Positions 1 to 4,339 of a DNA stretch of 5,149 nt are shown here, in pieces. How positions within the stretch are numbered: position 1 is the stretch's first letter; every line of letters begins with the position of its first letter. The notes under the pieces are model-generated. The model was not told the origin of the DNA, did no database searches, and saw nothing but the letters and a program-made list of their open reading frames with translations. Source of the stretch: Candidatus Woesearchaeota archaeon (GTDB lineage Archaea > Nanobdellota > Nanobdellia > Woesearchaeales > JAGWAF01); the NCBI GenBank assembly GCA_016932755.1, contig JAFGCE010000048.1:1-5149 (forward strand). Direction: 5' to 3'. Made by a program: the position numbers and the translations under genes.

Positions 1-56
1 TGCACCTTCATGGGCAGATAAAGGCATTCCTTAATTTGCACAGATTTTAACAAAAT

Positions 57-66
57 ATTTATAAAT
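57..66 (+). promoter_or_regulatory. TATA box of the tRNA-Thr gene
   Basis: The palindromic AT block ATTTATAAAT lies 34 bases before the tRNA 5' end, with A-rich sequence on its upstream side where a TFB recognition element would sit. The two protein-gene TATA boxes on this strand have their first base 31 bases before the start. Using that offset, transcription would begin near 88, giving a pre-tRNA leader of about 3 bases. Placement is by motif and spacing only. Confidence 0.55.
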
Positions 67-90
67 CAACTGCCAATTCTTTCAGGATAT

Positions 91-163
91 GCCTCCGTAG
101 CATAGTAGCTAATGCGTCTGACTTGTAATCAGAAGACCGTGGGTGCAATTCCCATCGGAGGCT
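91..163 (+). tRNA. tRNA-Thr (anticodon UGU) with an abnormal elbow
   Basis: This 73-base cloverleaf has a perfect 7-bp acceptor stem (91-97 with 156-162), U8 and A9, a 4-bp D stem (100-103 with 112-115), a 5-bp anticodon stem (117-121 with 129-133) and a 5-bp T stem (139-143 with 151-155, one G-U pair). The anticodon loop CTTGTAA puts TGT at 124-126, which reads ACA (Thr). U33, A37 and the discriminator U163 fit an archaeal tRNA-Thr. There is no intron, and CCA is not encoded (TGC follows). Two tertiary positions are odd. The T-loop is TGCAATT, with G at position 55 where U (pseudouridine) is nearly universal. The D-loop AGTAGCTA has a single G instead of the G18-G19 pair. All secondary stems are intact, so I call it a gene and not a pseudogene, with some doubt about normal function. 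Confidence 0.9.
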
Positions 164-176
164 TGCGAAGCAAGCC
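160..176 (+). repeat. Perfect hairpin overlapping the tRNA 3' end
   Basis: GGCTTGC (160-166) and GCAAGCC (170-176) form a 7-bp stem closed by a GAA triloop. The tip, GCGAAGC, is a known unusually stable mini-hairpin sequence. The stem's 5' arm includes the last three bases of the acceptor stem and the discriminator, so in the primary transcript this fold competes with the tRNA acceptor stem. It could affect 3' trailer processing, or it could be a by-product of the repeat structure here. No T-run follows, so it does not look like an ordinary terminator. Confidence 0.5.
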
Positions 177-185
177 ACAGGTGGG

Positions 186-221
186 CTTGCAGACGTGTCT
201 GCATTGTCCATCGGAGGCTTG
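186..221 (+). repeat. Degenerate direct copy of the tRNA-Thr 3' half
   Basis: Bases 200-221 match 144-165 (T-loop through acceptor 3' strand and two flanking bases) at 19 of 22 positions, including an exact 14-base block (208-221 = 152-165) at an offset of 56. With two 4-base gaps the similarity extends back to 186: CTTG and CAGA of the copy correspond to the anticodon loop and the 3' arm of the anticodon stem. The copy has no 5' half and cannot fold as a tRNA. Its 189-202 segment instead forms a small palindrome, GCAGAC-GT-GTCTGC. Direct copies of a tRNA 3' half are typical of archaeal integrase attachment sites, so this could be an att scar. A decayed tandem tRNA is the main alternative. 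No integrase gene is in the window. Confidence 0.6.
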
Positions 222-252
222 TTACTATATTCTCTTTCTAATCATAACAAAG

Positions 253-262
253 ATTTAAATAA
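253..262 (+). promoter_or_regulatory. TATA box of the MscS-like gene
   Basis: ATTTAAATAA begins exactly 31 bases before the ATG at 284. The same 9-mer, ATTTAAATA, sits exactly 31 bases before the ATG at 3242. This is the usual archaeal distance between a TATA box and the transcription start, so the mRNA is predicted to start at or within a base or two of the start codon. Only a weak AGGT (272-275) could serve as a ribosome binding site, consistent with leaderless translation. Confidence 0.6.
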
Positions 263-283
263 GATTATTTCAGGTAAATATTT

Positions 284-1186
284 ATGCTTGAGCAAATAAC
301 GGCTATGCTGTCAAATTTTTATGTTAACCTGGTTATCAGGACTACAATAATAGTCATAGTTTTTCTTTTTCTGAAAATTGTAACAAAATGGTACCTGATG
401 AAATGGCATCAGAGGATAATCAAGAGCCAGGATACAACAGAAACAAAAAGAAGCAAGGAGACGAGGATAAGGCTTCTTAACAAGCTCATATCATGGACTC
501 TTTTTTTGCTGGCTGCTGTTACAATACTAGCAGGAGTTCCCCAGTTCAAGTCATTTTCATATTCATTATTGGCAAGCGCAGGCTTGATTGCTATAATTCT
601 CGGATTTGCAACACAGAAAACACTTTCTAATGTTGTTTCAGGAATATTTCTTGCGCTTTATGAGCCTTTCAGGATAGGCGACAAGATAAAGATTCTTGAC
701 CAGTACGGCGAAGTTGAAGACCTGACATTAAGGCATACTATCATAAAGACATGGGACAACAAGAGGATTGTAGTCCCAAACTCAAGAATAGATGAGCAGG
801 AAATAATCAATTTCAGCCTGAAAGAAGAGATATTGAAATGGACAATTGACATGGGGATAAGCTATGACTCTGATATTGACAAGGCAAGGAAGATTATGAT
901 AGAAGCAGCAGACAAGCATCCTTTGAATCTTGGAAGGAGAATGAAAGAAGAGGAATACCAGCCTATTGTCAGGGTAACGCAGTGCGGGGATTTTGCAGTC
1001 AACCTCAGGCTTTATTTCTGGTGTGAGGACCTCTGGTCTGCATGGACTATGGGGTTTGACCTGACTGAAAGCATAAAGAAGGAGTTTGACAAAAAAGGAA
1101 TAGAAATCCCCTTCCCTTACAGGACAATTGTCTACAAGAAGGATTTGGAAGCAAAGAAGCGAAAACAAGGCAAAAGAAAAAAATAG
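284..1186 (+). CDS. MscS-family mechanosensitive ion channel (300 aa)
   Basis: Probable small-conductance mechanosensitive channel that opens under membrane tension to release ions and solutes during hypo-osmotic shock. It has three predicted membrane helices: residues about 12-34, 66-84 and the pore-lining TM3 at about 94-125. The TM3 region carries the family signature ATQKTLSNVVSG (109-120) followed by PFRIGDKI (128-135), which opens the beta domain. The stretch GEVEDLTLRHTIIKTWDNKR (142-161) and VVPNS (163-167) complete the Sm-like beta core. The alpha/beta cytoplasmic domain ends at IPFPYRTI (275-282). Lys112 replaces the glycine found after Gln in E. coli MscS, a common variation. At 300 aa it is close to E. 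coli MscS (286 aa). A strongly basic tail (290-300) is probably cytoplasmic. The ATG at 284 is chosen because a TATA box lies 31 bases upstream. The gene ends one base before the oppositely oriented DUF2391-like gene. Confidence 0.93.
   Translation: MLEQITAMLSNFYVNLVIRTTIIVIVFLFLKIVTKWYLMKWHQRIIKSQDTTETKRSKETRIRLLNKLISWTLFLLAAVTILAGVPQFKSFSYSLLASAGLIAIILGFATQKTLSNVVSGIFLALYEPFRIGDKIKILDQYGEVEDLTLRHTIIKTWDNKRIVVPNSRIDEQEIINFSLKEEILKWTIDMGISYDSDIDKARKIMIEAADKHPLNLGRRMKEEEYQPIVRVTQCGDFAVNLRLYFWCEDLWSAWTMGFDLTESIKKEFDKKGIEIPFPYRTIVYKKDLEAKKRKQGKRKK
1177..1183 (-). terminator. Oligo-T terminator of the three-gene membrane operon, inside the mscS-like tail
   Basis: Seven A's on the plus strand encode lysines at the end of the MscS-like protein. 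On the minus strand they are a T7 tract beginning 4 bases after the stop codon of the DUF2391-like gene, followed by TC and another T4 (1172-1175). Archaeal RNA polymerase terminates at such U-tracts without needing a hairpin, so this is the best candidate end of the minus-strand operon. Positional inference only. Confidence 0.45.
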
Positions 1187-1187
1187 C

Positions 1188-1655
1188 TTATTTTATAGTG
1201 TCAGCAACAGCTGCACTCATTGATGCAGGAAAAGCAACTATCACAATTCTCTTGAAAGCCAGCGTAAGGTCAATAGTCCAGGGGGTTCTCTGGATAAGTG
1301 CAAGTATAACAGCTACTACTATCATTGCCACAAGGTATGTTGAAATGACTCTTTTTGCAAACTCGTCCCAGTGCTCGCGCATATGGTTCCTGTAGTAATG
1401 GTAGTAGGTAAAAAGAGAAATAAACAAAATTGAAATAGCCATCAGCCCGAATACGTTAAGGAACGGAAGAGTTTCTCCAAGACGCCATGTTTCTTCTGTA
1501 AAACCTACAGGAACAGCAAGTATTGCAGAGCCGATAATTATCTGCATGACATCCTTCAGCCTGAACTCAACAGGATGCATAAGGAAATGAAGCATTCTTT
1601 TTGTTTCAGAGAGCGATTCATCCTCTTTTTTCTTCATTTTATTGGTATTAGGCAT
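1188..1655 (-). CDS. DUF2391-like four-helix membrane protein (155 aa)
   Basis: A small integral membrane protein of unknown function. A charged cytosolic-looking N-terminus (1-35) is followed by four hydrophobic segments at about 37-53, 66-84, 103-121 and 134-151. The pattern GSAILAVPVGFTEETWRLG (42-60), an aromatic and basic loop YYHYYRNHMREHW (84-96), and a last helix with FPASMSAAVAD (142-152) resemble the DUF2391/COG4711 family of uncharacterised membrane proteins. That match is from memory and is tentative. It is the last gene of a minus-strand operon: its ATG follows the stop of the CorB-like gene by one base (TAA, A, ATG). No Shine-Dalgarno sequence is visible, so translation is probably by reinitiation. 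An in-frame Met7 is an alternative start. Its stop lies one base from the end of the convergent MscS-like gene. Confidence 0.75.
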   Translation of the reverse strand: MPNTNKMKKKEDESLSETKRMLHFLMHPVEFRLKDVMQIIIGSAILAVPVGFTEETWRLGETLPFLNVFGLMAISILFISLFTYYHYYRNHMREHWDEFAKRVISTYLVAMIVVAVILALIQRTPWTIDLTLAFKRIVIVAFPASMSAAVADTIK

Positions 1656-1656
1656 T

Positions 1657-2907
1657 TTATTTTTTAAATTTTTTCCTTATTTTTCTTTTTTTGACAATTA
1701 TTTCATCTATTGTGTTTTTTTCTATGCTTTTTATCTTTACAGTACAGCAGGGAAACTCTATCACCTCTCCTTCCTGAGGTATCCTCCCTGTGTGCCTTAG
1801 TATGTAGCTTGAGACAGTGTACGGCTCTTCCTCAGGTATTTCAATGCCGCATTTTTCATTTACTTCGCCGATTGTTGCCCTTCCCTTGATAATATATGTG
1901 TTTCTTGATATCTTGCTTATAATTTTCTCAACTTTTTCTTTTTCATCTATTATTTCCCCGACTATCTCCTCGACAATATCCTCAATAGTCACAAGACCAA
2001 CATTTGTTCCGAAATCATTTACTACAACAGCAATTCCCTGCTTCTTTCTCTGGAAAAACTTAAGCAGCACATCCAGTTTTGTGGATTCAGGGACAAAAAG
2101 TATGGGCCTCATTACTTCTGATACTTTGCTGTTCTTGTTTTTTGCCATCTCTTTCTGGACATCAAGGACATGCACAAATCCTTCTATGTTGTCAAGATTT
2201 TCCTTGTAGACCGGAATTCTTGAGTGACCCCTTATGTAGAAAGTCTTTGCTATGTCTGCTATCCTGCTTTCTGAAGAAATGCACACCATATTATTCCTTG
2301 GCGTCATGATTTTTTTTATTTCAATGTCATTAAAAACAAAAATCCTGTTTATCATCTCTTTTTCGCTTTCTTTTATCTGGCCAGCTTCTTCTCCGATGGA
2401 AATAAAAGTCTTTATCTCCTCCTCTGTCACAATCGGCTTTGCCTTTCCCTTGCCTGTCATTAAGTTAAACATGGACTCAAAGAGTATAACTACCGGGAAA
2501 AATACGATTTGCATTGCAAGAAGCGGCTTTGCGACAAGAAGCGACACTTTTTCATTGTTCCTCATTGCAAAAGACTTGGGGGTTATCTCGCCAAAGACAA
2601 GAATGAACAAAGTCATTATTCCTGTTGCTATGCTCACAGCATAATCCAATGACATGTCATAGGCTATGGATGTTGCAATAGCAGATGCGCCTACATTCAC
2701 AAGATTATTTCCGATAAGTATGGTTGTCAGAAGCCTGTGAGGCTTTTCTTTCAGCTTTTCAACTGTCTTTGCGCCCGGCGCATTTTTCTTTACAAGATAC
2801 TTTGCCTTCAGCATGCTTAGCGAGAACAGGGCTATTTCAGCGCCTGAAAAAAAAGATGAAAACACGATAAGCACAAGGAGAGTTATTATTTTAGCGTGGA
2901 GTGTCAT
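1657..2907 (-). CDS. CorB/CNNM-type transporter: DUF21, CBS pair and CorC/HlyC domain (416 aa)
   Basis: A membrane protein of the CNNM/CorB family, often annotated hemolysin-like or HlyC/CorC. The family is implicated in Mg2+ export, with ATP-Mg binding by the CBS pair. The DUF21 transmembrane domain (about 1-155) carries the signatures SSFFSGAEIALFSLS (17-31), LIGNNLVNV (64-72) and FGEITPKSFA (105-114). An acidic helical linker follows (161-200), with EEEIKTFISIGEEAGQI leading to the conserved IMTPR (200-204). CBS repeat 1 is at about 204-255 (HSRIPVY at 228-234) and CBS repeat 2 at about 264-320 (GLVTIEDIVEEIVGEI, 304-319). A CorC/HlyC C-terminal domain spans about 325-405, and a Lys/Arg-rich tail closes the protein. 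Domain order and length are complete. The ATG overlaps the TGA of the upstream 79-aa gene by 4 bases (ATGA). There is no ribosome binding site of its own, so translation should be coupled. Substrate specificity is inferred from the family. Confidence 0.93.
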   Translation of the reverse strand: MTLHAKIITLLVLIVFSSFFSGAEIALFSLSMLKAKYLVKKNAPGAKTVEKLKEKPHRLLTTILIGNNLVNVGASAIATSIAYDMSLDYAVSIATGIMTLFILVFGEITPKSFAMRNNEKVSLLVAKPLLAMQIVFFPVVILFESMFNLMTGKGKAKPIVTEEEIKTFISIGEEAGQIKESEKEMINRIFVFNDIEIKKIMTPRNNMVCISSESRIADIAKTFYIRGHSRIPVYKENLDNIEGFVHVLDVQKEMAKNKNSKVSEVMRPILFVPESTKLDVLLKFFQRKKQGIAVVVNDFGTNVGLVTIEDIVEEIVGEIIDEKEKVEKIISKISRNTYIIKGRATIGEVNEKCGIEIPEEEPYTVSSYILRHTGRIPQEGEVIEFPCCTVKIKSIEKNTIDEIIVKKRKIRKKFKK

Positions 2908-3143
2908 TTTTTAGCAGGTTTTTTTGAGGTTACCATGAAACTGCATATCCCTATTATGCTTATTGCAAAAAGGGCAACTGCGCACATAAGAACAGCATAG
3001 GAAACCAGCCGCAGGGTTCCGTCAAGCTTTGAAATCCAGAGGAACATCACAAAAAGGACGCCTAGAAAAAACACAATCATACTTATAGTCAGAGTTAAAA
3101 CAAAAAACCGCGGTGCTGAAAATGCTTCCTTGTCTCCTTCCAT
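2904..3143 (-). CDS. Small two-helix membrane protein, function unknown (79 aa)
   Basis: I do not recognise this protein. It has two long hydrophobic segments, at about residues 13-37 and 46-69, joined by a short loop (SKLDGT) with one Lys and one Asp. A charged N-terminus (MEGDKEAF) and a basic C-terminus (KKPAKK) suggest both ends face the cytosol. There are no catalytic motifs. It is the first gene of the operon and overlaps the CorB-like gene by 4 bases (ATGA), so the two are probably made together. That would suit a small accessory subunit of the transporter, but this is inference from position. The start is well supported: an AGAGGT ribosome binding site (3150-3155) precedes the ATG by 6 bases, and a TATA element lies further upstream. 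Confidence 0.8.
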   Translation of the reverse strand: MEGDKEAFSAPRFFVLTLTISMIVFFLGVLFVMFLWISKLDGTLRLVSYAVLMCAVALFAISIIGICSFMVTSKKPAKK

Positions 3144-3149
3144 TTCTAT

Positions 3150-3155
3150 ACCTCT
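3150..3155 (-). promoter_or_regulatory. Shine-Dalgarno site of the 79-aa membrane protein gene
   Basis: AGAGGT on the minus strand lies 6 bases before the ATG at 3143. It fixes the start of this small gene. It is also the only good ribosome binding site in the three-gene operon, the next two genes being overlapped or separated by a single base. Confidence 0.65.
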
Positions 3156-3180
3156 TTTTAATTTATAAGGGATTATTGTA

Positions 3181-3190
3181 GTATAAAAAT
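3181..3190 (-). promoter_or_regulatory. TATA box of the minus-strand membrane operon
   Basis: Reads ATTTTTATAC on the minus strand. With the 31-base offset seen for the leaderless genes, transcription would start near 3159, giving a leader of about 16 bases that contains the AGAGGT site. A second AT block (TTATAAAT, 3161-3168) is too close to the ATG to yield a transcript with the full start region, so it is less likely to be the TATA box. Confidence 0.45.
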
Positions 3191-3210
3191 CTTCCTCTGA
3201 AAACAGCAGA

Positions 3211-3221
3211 ATTTAAATATA
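3211..3221 (+). promoter_or_regulatory. TATA box of the unknown gene-adk operon
   Basis: ATTTAAATATA starts 31 bases before the ATG at 3242, the same 9-mer and distance as upstream of the MscS-like gene. It predicts a leaderless mRNA. No Shine-Dalgarno sequence is seen before 3242. With the minus-strand TATA box at 3181-3190, it makes a compact divergent promoter region in the 98-base gap. Confidence 0.6.
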
Positions 3222-3241
3222 AGCATGGGAAACCTATTGCC

Positions 3242-3700
3242 ATGATAAAAGAAACCTATGAAAAATACAGGAAAAAATACAGCCTTCCTCCGTATGATGA
3301 GGTTAACGCTGAGATGGAGATAAGCTCATTTGAGTCAGAGGATTTTCTGCTTAGGCAGATAAGGAAGAAGATAGCAGAAAGGGTAGAGGCAATAACAACA
3401 CCTCTTGCTTCTATACTTCAGCCAAGTGCAGATTCACTCAACGACATGCATGAGTGCAGGTTTTTTGATGACAAGGAAAAAGGCAGGATAATAGATTTTT
3501 ACAAAAAGCTTATGTTTATCAGCAGAATGGCGCTTGAGGCAGACATATCGCATGATGAAAAGACAGAGGCGTCTGTTATTAATGAATATTTTAAGACATG
3601 GGCTGAAGTGAAAAATGATGTTGTCCTTTTTCTCGGCAGGCTGAAATCATGCTGGGAAAAGGAGACAGAAATAGAGGAAAAGCTTGAATACTTCGGATAA
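3242..3700 (+). CDS. Conserved-looking archaeal protein of unknown function, in operon with adk (152 aa)
   Basis: Soluble and charge-rich, with no signal peptide or membrane helix, and mostly helical by inspection. The N-terminal stretch KKYSLPPYDEVNAEMEISS (11-29) followed by FLLRQIRKKIAERVE (35-49) recalls an uncharacterised family of archaeal proteins I have seen only as hypothetical. I cannot name a domain. A proline-interrupted segment (TTPLASILQPSAD, 52-64) leads to a second helical half (78-150) ending in an acidic helix (ETEIEEKLEYFG). No nucleotide-binding, metal-binding or catalytic motif is evident; the cysteines (72 and 137) are single. The start at 3242 is supported by the TATA box 31 bases upstream. 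adk begins 9 bases after the stop, so the two are very probably co-transcribed. Confidence 0.85.
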   Translation: MIKETYEKYRKKYSLPPYDEVNAEMEISSFESEDFLLRQIRKKIAERVEAITTPLASILQPSADSLNDMHECRFFDDKEKGRIIDFYKKLMFISRMALEADISHDEKTEASVINEYFKTWAEVKNDVVLFLGRLKSCWEKETEIEEKLEYFG

Positions 3701-3705
3701 GGTGA
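3701..3705 (+). promoter_or_regulatory. Shine-Dalgarno site of adk
   Basis: GGTGA directly follows the stop codon of the upstream gene and sits 4 bases before the adk ATG at 3710. It fills most of the 9-base gap, as expected for an internal gene of a polycistronic archaeal mRNA. Confidence 0.6.
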
Positions 3706-3709
3706 TTGC

Positions 3710-4339
3710 ATGAAACTTATATTTTTAGGTCCTCCTGCAGCAGGAAAAGGAACTGTTGCACAGCACGTAAGCGGGGATTTTGGGATTGTGCAGATCTCAA
3801 CAGGGGATCTTCTGAGAGCTGCTGTCAAGGAGAAGACAGAGCTTGGGTTGAAAGCAAAGAAATACATGGATTCAGGGCAGCTTGTTCCTGACCTGCTTGT
3901 GATACAGCTTTTGCAGGAAAGAATAGGAATGGATGACTGCAAAAACGGGTTTATTCTGGACGGATTTCCAAGAACAATACCCCAGGCAGAGGCCCTTGAA
4001 AATTCAGGAGTGGAAATAGACAAGGTTATCAATTTTGTTGTTCCTGACAGTGTTCTTATAAGAAGGGTTACTGGAAGAAGGATGTCCAAATCAACAGGCA
4101 AGATATATAACATCTATCCTGAATGCGCGCCCCACCCTCCTGCAGACATTCCTGAAGATGACCTTCACCAAAGGCCTGACGACACTGAAGAAGTAATAAG
4201 AAATAGACTTGAGGAATACAAGAAATTAACCTCACCTTTGATTGATTTCTACAGGAAAAAAGGCATCTTGGTTGACATTAAGGCTGACGACCCTCTTGAA
4301 AAAATAATAGAGAATACAAAAAAAGTCATCAGCAGCTGA
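3710..4339 (+). CDS. adk: Adenylate kinase (209 aa)
   Basis: Catalyses ATP + AMP = 2 ADP in the cytosol and so balances adenylate pools. The P-loop is GPPAAGKGT (7-15); Ala10 replaces the usual glycine but the GKGT core is intact. The AMP-site motif is ISTGDLLR (29-36), with SGQLVPDLLV (55-64) following. FILDGFPRT (81-89) is the diagnostic adenylate kinase signature. The LID domain (about 122-158) begins at TGRRMSKSTGKIY and is full length. It lacks the four-cysteine zinc site, having only Cys139. It ends at RPDDTEEVIRNRLEEY (155-170), which carries the conserved arginines. This is the long, bacterial/eukaryotic-type enzyme and not the distinct short archaeal AdkA type, as in several euryarchaeal and DPANN groups. 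It is the second gene of its operon, and its last 11 bases overlap the end of truD on the other strand. Confidence 0.97.
   Translation: MKLIFLGPPAAGKGTVAQHVSGDFGIVQISTGDLLRAAVKEKTELGLKAKKYMDSGQLVPDLLVIQLLQERIGMDDCKNGFILDGFPRTIPQAEALENSGVEIDKVINFVVPDSVLIRRVTGRRMSKSTGKIYNIYPECAPHPPADIPEDDLHQRPDDTEEVIRNRLEEYKKLTSPLIDFYRKKGILVDIKADDPLEKIIENTKKVISS
4318..4324 (-). terminator. Oligo-T terminator of truD, inside the adk tail
   Basis: Seven A's encode consecutive lysines near the adk C-terminus. On the minus strand they are a T7 tract starting 4 bases after the truD stop codon. The geometry matches the T7 found after the DUF2391-like gene at the other convergent junction. No hairpin precedes it, as is usual for archaeal U-tract termination. 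Confidence 0.45.

Noticed and set aside
1..27. Possible start of a divergent minus-strand gene (ATG at 27 or at 11), with an AT block at 52-59 as its TATA box
   Set aside because: At most nine codons are visible before the edge. Neither start has a well-spaced ribosome binding site, and the same AT block serves the tRNA promoter. Sequence to the left is needed.
160..221. Three copies of GGCTTG as a possible short repeat array or CRISPR remnant
   Set aside because: The units are only 6-7 bases and unevenly spaced. Two belong to the tRNA 3' end and its copy, so a partial tRNA duplication explains them better.
782..1168. Minus-strand open frame within the MscS-like gene
   Set aside because: It lies wholly antisense to conserved channel sequence and has no supporting start signals.
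1817..2644. Open frames on the plus strand across the CorB-like gene
   Set aside because: They are antisense shadows of a strongly conserved coding sequence, with Ser/Phe/Ile-rich translations and no recognisable motif.
3225..3245. Six-codon upstream ORF (MGNLLP) overlapping the ATG at 3242 as ATGA, resembling a regulatory leader peptide
   Set aside because: The TATA box at 3211-3221 places the transcription start at about 3242, downstream of this ATG, so it would not be in the mRNA.
3499..4113. Long open frame (204 codons) on the minus strand opposite adk and its upstream gene
   Set aside because: It is antisense to adenylate kinase and the upstream gene. Its translation is rich in Ser, Thr and Pro with no domain, and there is no promoter or ribosome binding site. 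It is a shadow frame.
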